This document shows positions 28,497 to 38,148 of a stretch of DNA of 64,000 nt, in pieces. The translations under genes were made by a program, and so were the position numbers. The stretch spans positions 1-64,000 of the forward strand of contig CACGWC010000002.1 of the NCBI GenBank assembly GCA_902576785.1. Reading direction: 5' to 3'. The stretch comes from an uncultured Pelagibacteraceae bacterium (GTDB lineage Bacteria; Pseudomonadota; Alphaproteobacteria; Pelagibacterales; Pelagibacteraceae). Positions within the stretch are counted from its first letter, which is position 1, and each line of letters starts with the position of its first letter. The notes under the pieces are model-generated. The model searched no databases. It worked only from the letters and a program-made list of their open reading frames with translations, and was not told the DNA's origin.

Positions 28497-29348
28497 TTAT
28501 TTCTCCGTTTGAATTAATCCTTTTATGAACCATTTTTGTAAAAATACTACCACTAAAACTGGTGGGATCATTGACAAAATGATATACGCAAATCTTTCTG
28601 CAGTTCTTGGCAGAGCAACTCCTTCATAGCTTTCTGTGTAAATAATCTTCATTCCCATTACAACAGTCCAGTATTCTTCTGCAGTTGTCATTATTAGTGG
28701 CCATAAATATTGGCTGTATCCATATACAAACATAAAGATAAACATTGCTGCTATCATGGTTTTAGATAATGGAACCAAGAAATCTATGAAAAAACTCCAA
28801 GCATTTGCTCCGTCTAATTTTGCTGACTCCAAGAGTTCATCTGGAATTGTTTTATAAAATTGTCTGAAGAAAAATGTTGCTGTAGCTGAAGCAACTAATG
28901 GAAGGATAAGGCCTGTATATGAATTTGTTAAACCTAAATCAGATACAATTTTATAGCTTGGAAAAATCCTTACCTCCAAAGGAACAAGTAGAGTAATAAA
29001 GATTAACCAAAAAATTGGTACAGCTAATTTAAATCTATAATAAACCAAAGCATATGCTGACATTGCTGAAATAACTACCTTAAGTGTTGCAATTCCTAAT
29101 GCCATTATAAAACTATTAATAAACATTTTTGCAGCAGTCACTTCTTCTGACCAACCACCTTTTTCATTTAAAACTTCGTTATAGTTTCTTGCTAGCTGAT
29201 CACCTATATGAAACTTCATACCTTCGGTTAATATAGTTACAGAGTCATGCGAAGAACTTGCAAAAGATATCCAAATAGGAACTACCATTAACAAGACTCC
29301 TAGTATTAAAATAATATGAGCAATTATTTGAAGTGGTTTAATTTTCAT
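28497..29348 (-). CDS. ABC transporter permease, UgpE-like (copy 2)
   Basis: FFRQFYKTIPDELLESAKLDGANAWSFFIDFLVPLSKTM (EAA-type loop). Confidence 0.93.
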   Translation of the reverse strand: MKIKPLQIIAHIILILGVLLMVVPIWISFASSSHDSVTILTEGMKFHIGDQLARNYNEVLNEKGGWSEEVTAAKMFINSFIMALGIATLKVVISAMSAYALVYYRFKLAVPIFWLIFITLLVPLEVRIFPSYKIVSDLGLTNSYTGLILPLVASATATFFFRQFYKTIPDELLESAKLDGANAWSFFIDFLVPLSKTMIAAMFIFMFVYGYSQYLWPLIMTTAEEYWTVVMGMKIIYTESYEGVALPRTAERFAYIILSMIPPVLVVVFLQKWFIKGLIQTEK

Positions 29349-30166
29349 TTATCTTGAAAAACCCCCTTAATAAAATATTTCTGCAACACAATTATAATTA
29401 AAATTGGTGGCACCATAGACATCATCACGAAAGCAAAACGATGAACAATTGAACCCGACATCATTTTTAATCCCATAACCACTGTCCAATATTGTTCTGA
29501 AGTTGTTACCAATAATGGCCATAGATACTGATTGTAGCCAAAAACAAACATAAATATTAACATCGCTACAATCATTGTTTTTGACAAAGGAATTAAAAAA
29601 TCAACAAAAAATCTCCAGGTATTTGCTCCATCAAGTTTTGCGGATTCAAGTAATTCATCTGGAACGGTTTTATAAAATTGTCGAAAGAATAATGTTGCTA
29701 TAGCTGATGCTGAAATAGGAACTATTAATCCAAAGTAAGAATTCACTAGATTAAGCTCAGCCATTACTGAATAAGTAGGGAAAATTCTTAACTCTAATGG
29801 TACTAAAATTGTAATAAATATAATCCAAAACAATAATGTTGCATATTTTATTCTGTAATAAACCAACGCGTAAGCAGCCATTAAAGATGTAACAACGGAT
29901 AATATTGCAACTCCTGTAGCCATGATAAAACTATTAAAAAACATTTTTAATGCTGTTATCTCTTTAAAAAAACCACCCTGATATAATAAAACTCGTAAGT
30001 AATTTTCATAAAAGCTATCTCCTAAAAACATTTGGAGACCATTCATATTAATCATTGAACTCGTGTGCGTCGAGCTAGCAAAAATCATCCATACAGGAAC
30101 TACCATGATTAGTATTCCAATGAGTAAAATTAAATGTGAAAAACTTGATGTGATAAATCTAGTCAT
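29345..30166 (-). CDS. ugpE: ABC transporter permease, UgpE-like (copy 1)
   Basis: FFRQFYKTVPDELLESAKLDGANTWRFFVDFLIPLSKTM; closely similar to the adjacent gene. Confidence 0.93.
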   Translation of the reverse strand: MTRFITSSFSHLILLIGILIMVVPVWMIFASSTHTSSMINMNGLQMFLGDSFYENYLRVLLYQGGFFKEITALKMFFNSFIMATGVAILSVVTSLMAAYALVYYRIKYATLLFWIIFITILVPLELRIFPTYSVMAELNLVNSYFGLIVPISASAIATLFFRQFYKTVPDELLESAKLDGANTWRFFVDFLIPLSKTMIVAMLIFMFVFGYNQYLWPLLVTTSEQYWTVVMGLKMMSGSIVHRFAFVMMSMVPPILIIIVLQKYFIKGVFQDK

Positions 30167-31044
30167 TAATTATAATGTATTTTCCCTTCGATATATCTAA
30201 ATTGAAAAATCGTAATTACTAATACAATCAACATCATCATTATTGATTGAGCTCCTGCACTTCCTAAATCCAGTCCTCTAAATCCATCCATGTAAGCTTT
30301 ATAAACTAGAGTTCTTGTTTCACCGGAAGGAGCACCTATTGTTGTGGTATCAATAATTCCAAATGTATCAAAGAAAGCATACGTTATATTAATAATTATT
30401 AAAAAGAATGTAGTTGGCATTAATAATGGGAATGTAATTGTCCAAAATCTTCTAAAACTATTTTTACAGTCAATCATTGATGCTTCAATTACAGATTTTT
30501 GTATAGCTTGAAGTCCAGCCAAGAAGAAAATAAAATTAGCACTGATTTGCTTCCAAGAACCAGCTATGATTACGTAAATATAAGAGTCGAACACACTTTC
30601 GTACCAATTAAATCCCCACAGTTCGTGAAATAAATGATAAAGAAGACCAAATCTTTCACTAAAAAAATAATTTGCCATTACACCGACTACCGCAGGCGCA
30701 ATTGCATAAGGCCAAATTAAAAGTGTTTTGTAAGTGCTTTTACCATGCATTACATTATTAGCCTGAACGGCAAGTAATAATCCAATTGAGCCTGTAATTA
30801 ACGTAATAACAAAACTATAAATAATAGTAAATTTGAAAGCTATGAAATAAGCTGGATCATCAAAAATAAATAAAAAATTGTCAAACCATACAAACTTCGA
30901 TCCAAATCCAAAAGCATCTTGCATTGTAAATGCATCTCTAAAGGTTTGTATGATTGGCCAATATAAAAAAATTAACAATATACCTAGCTGCGGAGCTAAG
31001 AAAAGATATTGTGAATAGCTAGATTTGAATTGGACTTTTTTCAT
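30166..31044 (-). CDS. ugpA: ABC transporter permease, UgpA-like
   Basis: LFLAPQLGILLIFLYWPIIQTFRDAF; EASMIDCKNSFRRFWTITFPLL. Confidence 0.93.
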   Translation of the reverse strand: MKKVQFKSSYSQYLFLAPQLGILLIFLYWPIIQTFRDAFTMQDAFGFGSKFVWFDNFLFIFDDPAYFIAFKFTIIYSFVITLITGSIGLLLAVQANNVMHGKSTYKTLLIWPYAIAPAVVGVMANYFFSERFGLLYHLFHELWGFNWYESVFDSYIYVIIAGSWKQISANFIFFLAGLQAIQKSVIEASMIDCKNSFRRFWTITFPLLMPTTFFLIIINITYAFFDTFGIIDTTTIGAPSGETRTLVYKAYMDGFRGLDLGSAGAQSIMMMLIVLVITIFQFRYIEGKIHYN

Positions 31045-31059
31045 ACTTTTGTAAAAATA

Positions 31060-31091
31060 AATAAGGAGGGTAAATTAATACCCTCCTTATT
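31060..31091 (-). terminator. 12-bp perfect hairpin between ugpB and ugpA
   Basis: AATAAGGAGGGT-aaattaat-ACCCTCCTTATT; on the minus strand followed by TATTTTTAC. Confidence 0.75.
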
Positions 31092-31104
31092 GTTTTAATT
31101 ATTC

Positions 31105-32412
31105 TTACAAAGTTTTAGCAAATTGCTTTAACAATTTAGCTGCACCTTTGTCCATATTCTGCAATCCTTTTTCGATTGATATTTTGCCGTTTAACATTGG
31201 CTCAATATTTTCGTAAATTACTTCACGAATTTGGGGCCAGTTACCAGCTCTATATCCACCAGGAATAGTTGAACCTTCTAAGCTTAATTGTTCACCAACT
31301 GCTTTATGATATGGAGAAGCTCTATAGAAATTTATAGTTTCAGCTAACTCTATACCACCTTTAGTCACTGCAGAGTAACCAGTCATATTGTGATAATACA
31401 GATCCATTTCTGGAGAACCCATAAATTCTATAAATTTAGCAAGTCCTTTGTACTCTTCCTCAGTATGACCATTTAAGATCCAGTTAGCAGCACCACCTAT
31501 AAAAGTTGGATACTCTTTTCCTTTGGTTACTGAATCCCAGTAAGGAATATGATTAACTGTAAAGTTTGGAACAACACCTTTCATTCCACCAAATGATGCA
31601 GCAGAACCAAACCAAAATGCAGCTTCACCTGCTATAAATGGTGCTTGATTGTCTCCCCACGCTCTTCCTTTATAGCCATATAAACCTTTATCATACCATT
31701 CTTTAACTTTCTTCCAATGATAGACAAATGCATCAGTTTCAGCGAATAAAGTTTTTGTAGGAACAGCATCGTAACCATTATTTCCATCTAACATTAATAA
31801 ATTATGTCTAGAAAAGAAATTTTCAGTCCAAATCCATGGACTATGACTTTGAACTAAAGGAATGTATCCAGCAGCTTTGATTTTTGGAGCTATGGCCTCA
31901 AATTCTTCATAAGTTTTTGGCACAGATTCAATTCCAACCTCTTTCAAAATGTCCATGTTTGCATACATCAAACAAGTTGAACTATTGAAAGGTACACCAA
32001 TCATTTTTCCATCAGAGTCGGCATAGAAATTTTTAATGCCTGGAATATAGTTGTCAGCATCTACATCAATGCCATATTTCTTAGCCATTTCTTCAAAACC
32101 GATAACAACACCATTTTTTACTTGAGCTACCATGATTGCAGCACCAGCATCATAAACCTGTGAATAGTGTGGTTGGTCGCCTGCTCTAAATGCAGCAATA
32201 GTTGCCGCCATGTTATCTTCATAACTTCCTTTTCCTGTAGGAATGACCGTATATTGATCTTGTGAAGCGTTAAATCTATTTGCAATTTCAATAATTACAT
32301 CACCAAGAAAACCACTGTTTCCGTACCACCAATGAATTTCTGTTTTTGAATAACTGTGTGATGTAAAAGAGAAAGTAAATAGAATTGTTAAAACACTAAG
32401 TATTTTTTTCAT
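31105..32412 (-). CDS. ugpB: sn-glycerol-3-phosphate-type ABC transporter substrate-binding protein
   Basis: Signal peptide; EIHWWYGNSGFLGDVIIEIANRFNASQDQYTVIPTGKGSYEDNMAATIAAFRAG. Confidence 0.93.
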   Translation of the reverse strand: MKKILSVLTILFTFSFTSHSYSKTEIHWWYGNSGFLGDVIIEIANRFNASQDQYTVIPTGKGSYEDNMAATIAAFRAGDQPHYSQVYDAGAAIMVAQVKNGVVIGFEEMAKKYGIDVDADNYIPGIKNFYADSDGKMIGVPFNSSTCLMYANMDILKEVGIESVPKTYEEFEAIAPKIKAAGYIPLVQSHSPWIWTENFFSRHNLLMLDGNNGYDAVPTKTLFAETDAFVYHWKKVKEWYDKGLYGYKGRAWGDNQAPFIAGEAAFWFGSAASFGGMKGVVPNFTVNHIPYWDSVTKGKEYPTFIGGAANWILNGHTEEEYKGLAKFIEFMGSPEMDLYYHNMTGYSAVTKGGIELAETINFYRASPYHKAVGEQLSLEGSTIPGGYRAGNWPQIREVIYENIEPMLNGKISIEKGLQNMDKGAAKLLKQFAKTL

Positions 32413-32552
32413 ATCTATCCTTCTGTTAAGTTTATTTTATTTTTTATTAATAATTTATTAATGTTAAGATATTATGAAATTGTAAATAATTGCATTTAAA
32501 AATTTTAAATTTCTAAAAGAGGTTGTATATTTTAAAACAAATCATAATTTAA

Positions 32553-33704
32553 ATGTCTAAAATATTTGATTTATTCATAATAGGTGGCGGTATAAACGGT
32601 GCAGGTATTGCAAGAGATGCTGCAGGTAGAGGTTTATCAGTTTGTTTAGCTGACAAAGGTGAGATTGGAGGAGCAACCTCATCTTGGTCGACGAAATTAG
32701 TACATGGTGGTCTTCGTTATTTAGAAAATTATGAATTCAAACTAGTTAGAGAATCTCTGAAAGAAAGAGAAATAGTTTATAAAATTGCCAGACATATTTC
32801 CAAACCGATTCCTTTTATAATTCCTTATGCAGATAAAATTCGACCAGCCTGGTTAATTAAAATTGGTTTATTTTTGTATGATAATTTAGGTGGCAAAAGC
32901 AATATACCAAAATCAAAAACGTTTGATCTTACAAAAAAATTTTCAAATATTCTTAAGCAAAAATACAAAACTGGTTTTCAATATTTTGACATACAAATTG
33001 ACGATAAAAAATTAACGAAACTAAATGCTAAAGATGCAAAAAGAAATAAAGCTAAAATACTAGAATATAACAAAGTTAAAAAAGCTGAAATTATTGGCAA
33101 TGAATGGATTATTAGTCTTGAAAAAGGTGAAAAAGTAAAATCAAAAATTTTAATTAATGCATCTGGACCATGGATAAACGAAACCTTAAATAAAAATATA
33201 AAAATTAAATCTAAGAAAAAAATAAGATTAGTTAAAGGAAGTCATATTATTACAAAAAAATTGTACAAAGAAAATGTTGCATTCACATTTCAAAATACTG
33301 ATAAAAGAATAATATTTGTGATACCTTATAAAGGGAAGTTTTCTTTAATTGGAACTACAGAAGTTGAGGTTAAATCACCAGAAAATAAAGGAATATCAAA
33401 AAAAGAAATTACATATTTAATTCGTTCAGTAAATAATTACTTAAAAAAACAAATCAGAACAAAGGACATTGTAGATACTTATTCAGGGATAAGACCTCTA
33501 ATTGAAGATTTTAATACAGCTTCAAAAGTCACAAGAGATTATGTTTTTGATTTAAAAATTATAAAAAAATTACCTTTATTGAATATATATGGAGGAAAAC
33601 TAACCACCTACAGAAAATTGTCTGAAAAAGTCCTTTTTGACCTTAGAAAGTTTTTACCTAAAACAAAAAAAGGTCCATGGACACACAAAAAGAAGCTTCT
33701 CTAA
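32553..33704 (+). CDS. glpD: glycerol-3-phosphate dehydrogenase
   Basis: DLFIIGGGINGAGIARDAAGRGLSVCLADKGEIGGATSSWSTKLVHGGLRYLE. Confidence 0.96.
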   Translation: MSKIFDLFIIGGGINGAGIARDAAGRGLSVCLADKGEIGGATSSWSTKLVHGGLRYLENYEFKLVRESLKEREIVYKIARHISKPIPFIIPYADKIRPAWLIKIGLFLYDNLGGKSNIPKSKTFDLTKKFSNILKQKYKTGFQYFDIQIDDKKLTKLNAKDAKRNKAKILEYNKVKKAEIIGNEWIISLEKGEKVKSKILINASGPWINETLNKNIKIKSKKKIRLVKGSHIITKKLYKENVAFTFQNTDKRIIFVIPYKGKFSLIGTTEVEVKSPENKGISKKEITYLIRSVNNYLKKQIRTKDIVDTYSGIRPLIEDFNTASKVTRDYVFDLKIIKKLPLLNIYGGKLTTYRKLSEKVLFDLRKFLPKTKKGPWTHKKKLL

Positions 33705-33709
33705 ACTTA

Positions 33710-34384
33710 ATGACCGTTAAATTTGAAAAATTAAAAAAAACAATAATTAAATGTAATAAATGCCCTAGACTTGTGAGGTTTAGAAAAAAAATATCTACGG
33801 AAAAAAGAAAACAATATATGGACCAAACTTATTGGGGAAAACCAGTTACAGGTTTTGGAGATATAAATGGAAAAATAATGATTGTTGGTCTAGCACCAGC
33901 AGCTCATGGTGGAACCAGAACAGGCAGAGTATTTACAGGCGATAAATCCTCAGACTTTTTATATAAATGTTTACACAATGTAAAAATTGCCAATCAAAGT
34001 AATTCAGATCATGTAGATGATGGATTGAAAATAAAAAATACTTTCATAACACCAGCTTTAAAGTGTGTCCCTCCAGGAGATAAACCATTAAATGAAGAGT
34101 TAAAAAATTGTTTTGGTTATTTTAAATCTGAATTTGAAATACTTAAAAATCTAAAAATTATTGTGGCTTTAGGGAAAATTGCGTTTGATACTTGTATAAA
34201 ATTTTATAGAGAAAATTTTGATTACACTGAAAGAGTAAAATTTGGTCATGGAACATATTTTAAATTACCTAACAATGTGTTGTTAATGGGGTGTTATCAT
34301 CCAAGTCCAAGAAATGTAAATACTGGACGAATAAATGAAAAACAAATGACTAAACTATTTAAAAAAGTAAAAGAACTAGTTTAA
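33710..34384 (+). CDS. uracil-DNA glycosylase, family 5-like
   Basis: CNKCPRLVRFR; GDINGKIMIVGLAPAAHGGTRTGRVFTGDKS; NTFITPALKCVPPGDKP; CYHPSPRNVNTGR; start at internal Met after glpD stop. Confidence 0.88.
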   Translation: MTVKFEKLKKTIIKCNKCPRLVRFRKKISTEKRKQYMDQTYWGKPVTGFGDINGKIMIVGLAPAAHGGTRTGRVFTGDKSSDFLYKCLHNVKIANQSNSDHVDDGLKIKNTFITPALKCVPPGDKPLNEELKNCFGYFKSEFEILKNLKIIVALGKIAFDTCIKFYRENFDYTERVKFGHGTYFKLPNNVLLMGCYHPSPRNVNTGRINEKQMTKLFKKVKELV

Positions 34385-34771
34385 TTTGTTAATAAGTGCT
34401 TTTGGAAGTTTTACTGGTTTTCCCAAATTATTAAGAGATACCAGTTTAATCTCTGCATCACATAAAGTATCTGATTTTCTTTTAATTACTTGTGACATTG
34501 TAATTGTAGTCAAAGTATTAGACTTAATTTTTGTAAAAACAGTAATTTTATCCTCAAATTTAGCTGGTTTTTTAAAGTCTACATTACAAGTTTTTACTGC
34601 TATTAAAATATTATGTTTATCTAATAACTTTTTATTTGAATAGCCTATTGAATAAATAAGCTCAGATCTTGCTCTTTCAAAGTACTTTAAATAATTTGCA
34701 TGGTAAACTATTCCACCAAAGTCAGTATCCTCATAGTATACTTTTAAATTATACTTAAATACTTTCATCAA
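34376..34771 (-). CDS. ybgC: acyl-CoA thioesterase, YbgC/4-HBA-CoA thioesterase family
   Basis: VYYEDTDFGGIVYHANYLKYFERARSELI motif. Confidence 0.9.
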   Translation of the reverse strand: MMKVFKYNLKVYYEDTDFGGIVYHANYLKYFERARSELIYSIGYSNKKLLDKHNILIAVKTCNVDFKKPAKFEDKITVFTKIKSNTLTTITMSQVIKRKSDTLCDAEIKLVSLNNLGKPVKLPKALINKLN

Positions 34772-34787
34772 TTGATATTAATAAAAT

Positions 34788-35441
34788 TTATTGAGAAGAA
34801 AAATAGATATTTTGATAGTAAGTAATTGATTTTTGCTTTGAATTATCTGTATCTGACATGATCGCTATCCCGTCCAGCTCATTAACATCTAAATTATGGA
34901 ATTTCTTGAAATCTTCTTTAACGTTTGCTTTGACAGTTACCCATTCATTTAAATTTGTTTTGGTAGTAGCAAGTACATTATCTATGGACTTTTTAGTATA
35001 TGGGCTTGGAAAGTTGCTTCCAACTTCTTGATTGCTTGAAAAAACATAATTTATTGCTCTATTGGATAAAGGTGTTGCTCCAGTTTTTTTAATGACGAAT
35101 ACTCTTCCTGCAAAGTCATGACCCTTTTTAGCTGTCTCATCTATCCCTGGTATGTCTTTCTCAATTTTCCAAGTAATATTTATGAAAGGTGTTTTATTTA
35201 GATCAATTTTAATCTCCTTACCTAGGCCAGAAGCAGCATTATCAGCAATAGCTTTAAGGTAATTACCATTTTCATCAGAGCCAACAGAATATTCAGTTTT
35301 ATTATCTGCCCCTCTTACTTTTCTAACTGTCAATTCTGATAGTTCTTTCTCTGTAAACTCAAATACTTTTACTTCCTCAGAATACAAAGTAGTTTGAAAC
35401 AACGCTGTAACTAAAATTAATTTAAATAAAAATCTAAACAT
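34788..35441 (-). CDS. DUF3047 family secreted protein
   Basis: Signal peptide; INITWKIEKDIPG..KGHDFAGRVFVI..INYVFSS; DGIAIMSDTDNSKQKSITYYQNIYFS. Confidence 0.8.
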   Translation of the reverse strand: MFRFLFKLILVTALFQTTLYSEEVKVFEFTEKELSELTVRKVRGADNKTEYSVGSDENGNYLKAIADNAASGLGKEIKIDLNKTPFINITWKIEKDIPGIDETAKKGHDFAGRVFVIKKTGATPLSNRAINYVFSSNQEVGSNFPSPYTKKSIDNVLATTKTNLNEWVTVKANVKEDFKKFHNLDVNELDGIAIMSDTDNSKQKSITYYQNIYFSSQ

Positions 35442-35536
35442 GTCCTTTCTATATAAAAGATAAAATAATTTTCAAATTCAAAATTTTGACATTATTTAAA
35501 CATGCATAAATCATTATTGTTCTCTATTTAGAAGAT

Positions 35537-35668
35537 GTGAAATTAACAGTTCTTTTTGGTTTAATGATTTATTGGTCTGTAATTATAACTGCACCTGTAA
35601 TTTCAAAAAATTCAGAAAAAATCGGAGAAAAAAAGGTATTAATACCTCTTAAAAAACCAAGAATTTAA
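35537..35668 (+). CDS. possible small membrane/secreted peptide (43 aa, GTG start)
   Basis: GTG ORF VKLTVLFGLMIYWSVIITAPVISKNSEKIGEKKVLIPLKKPRI in otherwise empty intergenic space. Confidence 0.35.
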   Translation: MKLTVLFGLMIYWSVIITAPVISKNSEKIGEKKVLIPLKKPRI

Positions 35669-36669
35669 GGCAGAAGCACTATCTTAGGTGCCGAACAGGT
35701 TCCATCATGAATTTCTTTAAAAGCTCCCCAACCATCCTTAAGATTTCTGTACTCAATCCACTCTATCTTTCCTAGTTTGTTATTGGTTAAAATATCAATA
35801 GTTTCTCCAAACTCTTTATTTGTATAACAATAAGTCCCAATAAAAGTGACTTCTTGAAGAGTTGCTTTTCTAAAATTAAAAGATCCTGCGGGCTGAGTTA
35901 GTCCAATATGAACTATTATTCCACCTGGTTTTACTACACTGATTGCCTGTTGTCGTGAAACTTCAAGTCCAACAGTATCAAAAACTAAATCAAAGCTGCT
36001 CTCTTTAATATCCTTATGATCTGGTGATACGGTTTTTGCATCTACATATTTTGAGCATGCATTAAGTCTTTTTTGATTTGGATCAGAAATAGTTAAATTT
36101 GTATTTCCTTGGATCTTGGATAAAATTAATGCACATAATAGCCCAATTGCTCCACCACCCTGAACAAGCGTTCTACATTCATTTAATGGTTTTTTCGATG
36201 CTTCTACAGCTAATAATACTGCATGATAAGAAACTGCTGTTGGTTCTGCAACTGCAGCCTCTTTTACATCAAGCTTTTCAGGAACTTTGAAAATATTGTG
36301 ATCTGGAACTGTAATAAGTTCAGCAAACGCACCTTGTCTTTCATAAGGTCTATTCATTCCTAGAAGAACTCTATCTGGACATAAATGTTCTCTTCCACTT
36401 TTGCAGTATTCACAATTTCTACAAGTTATTAATGGATTAAGAACTGAAATTTGATCCTTAAGCTTACCGTTTATTATTTGACCACTAACTTCATGACCTA
36501 AAATTAATGGTGGAATTCTTCTCTCGTCTTTTCCGTGGTAAGCATGCATATCTGAGCCACAGATGCCAGATGCATGAACTTTAAGAATACTTTCTCCAGG
36601 TTTTTCGGAAGGTTCTTTTTCCTCCCTAAATTCCATTTCCTCAACACCAGTGTAGACAAGGGCTTTCAT
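35665..36669 (-). CDS. zinc-dependent alcohol/polyol dehydrogenase (MDR family)
   Basis: VHASGICGSDMHAYHG; PLILGHEVSG; NPLITCRNCEYCKSGREHLC. Confidence 0.92.
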   Translation of the reverse strand: MKALVYTGVEEMEFREEKEPSEKPGESILKVHASGICGSDMHAYHGKDERRIPPLILGHEVSGQIINGKLKDQISVLNPLITCRNCEYCKSGREHLCPDRVLLGMNRPYERQGAFAELITVPDHNIFKVPEKLDVKEAAVAEPTAVSYHAVLLAVEASKKPLNECRTLVQGGGAIGLLCALILSKIQGNTNLTISDPNQKRLNACSKYVDAKTVSPDHKDIKESSFDLVFDTVGLEVSRQQAISVVKPGGIIVHIGLTQPAGSFNFRKATLQEVTFIGTYCYTNKEFGETIDILTNNKLGKIEWIEYRNLKDGWGAFKEIHDGTCSAPKIVLLP

Positions 36670-36671
36670 TA

Positions 36672-38126
36672 TTACTTATTATTTAATAAATAATATACTA
36701 AATAAGATGCGAATGCTCCAATAATCCATCCAAAAGATTGATATTGTATTAAATTTTCATTTAGCAGAGATGATAAAGAAAATATTGATCCAATTAAAAG
36801 AGCATACAATGCTTTGAGGTTCCAACCGTTACTGTAAATATATTCTGTATGTTCTTTAGGATAAAAAAGCTCTTTGTGATTAATTTGTTGTTTTTTAAAT
36901 AGATAATAGTCTGCAACCAACACTCCGAAAATTGGTCCAAAAGTTGTAGCTACAGCTTCAACAAATATCAAAACATTGGCTTTACTGAAAATTGAAAGCC
37001 AAAATGTTGAAATAATTAACCCAATAATTGATATTACAATTCCTGTTTTTTTTAACGTTAAAAAGTTCGGGAAAAAATTTATCAATGTATTTTGCGAAGG
37101 AATATAATTTGCTATCAAATTAGTTGATAACGAAGAAATGATAATAAATATCAAGCAAAAGAAAGTTAGAAAATTGTTATTAAATTTTCCAACTATATCA
37201 TTTGGATTAGTAAGTAGACTTGAAGCATTTAAACCTTTGTTAGTAAGAATAATATCTGAACCTAAAGTGATCAAAACAGAGAAAAAAGAAAAGAATATTA
37301 AATTTAATATTATACTTAAATTTCCTTTGGTCATTTCTTTGTAATTCATTGAGTATCTAGAAAAGTCTCCAAAAGTGAGAAGCACAATAGCAAAATAAGC
37401 AAATAAAGTTCCTGTGATTGATATTATAGGAGCGATATTCGATTGAATTGCAAAATTGCTAAAGACTAAGCTTAGTTTTATTCCATTAATGAGTTCATTG
37501 TAATACTCAGATAAAATAACAATTAGTAGTACAGATAGTCCTAAATATATTGAAAGACCTGAAAAATTAATAAATGATTTTAGAAAATTCTGTCCTTTTG
37601 TAAAAAGGATGTATTGAAATATTAAAGTTAAAAATAAACAAACCCAATCAATTAAATTCAAACCAAAAAAGAATAATAAAAATATTTCATTCTGTAGGAT
37701 TTGATTATCAATTTTAAATAGAATGATCCTTGCAATATAACTTAGAGACTTTGATATAAAGAATGTTTGTACACCAAACATGAATAAACCAACTAATCCT
37801 CTGATCATCCCTACATATCTTGCGCCAGTAAAACCCATTGAAAGTCTGAGAATTGTTGGAAAACTTAATCCGCTTTTTTGAGAAATTTTTCCAATAATGT
37901 TAGCAAAAAAGAATACTAATAATCCTGCTAGTAATGATCCTGTTAAGACAACAAAAAAATTAAGATCATAGAATAAATATAAAGCTGATATTAAAGAGAA
38001 CCCTACAATTGTTTGAATATTTATAGCCCAAAAGTTAAAGTAATTTTTCCAACTCCAGTCTCTATTATTAGGGTTTATCGAAACTAATTCCCAATTTCTA
38101 AGTTGAAATTTTTCGCTTTGATTCAC
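36672..38126 (-). CDS. NCS1-family nucleobase/cation symporter
   Basis: LVSINPNNRDWSWKNYFNFWAINIQTIVGFS; LTFGDFSRYS; FVEAVATTFGPIFGVLVADYYLFKKQ. Confidence 0.85.
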   Translation of the reverse strand: MNQSEKFQLRNWELVSINPNNRDWSWKNYFNFWAINIQTIVGFSLISALYLFYDLNFFVVLTGSLLAGLLVFFFANIIGKISQKSGLSFPTILRLSMGFTGARYVGMIRGLVGLFMFGVQTFFISKSLSYIARIILFKIDNQILQNEIFLLFFFGLNLIDWVCLFLTLIFQYILFTKGQNFLKSFINFSGLSIYLGLSVLLIVILSEYYNELINGIKLSLVFSNFAIQSNIAPIISITGTLFAYFAIVLLTFGDFSRYSMNYKEMTKGNLSIILNLIFFSFFSVLITLGSDIILTNKGLNASSLLTNPNDIVGKFNNNFLTFFCLIFIIISSLSTNLIANYIPSQNTLINFFPNFLTLKKTGIVISIIGLIISTFWLSIFSKANVLIFVEAVATTFGPIFGVLVADYYLFKKQQINHKELFYPKEHTEYIYSNGWNLKALYALLIGSIFSLSSLLNENLIQYQSFGWIIGAFASYLVYYLLNNK

Positions 38127-38148
38127 TTAAATGATATTAATCAATTAT

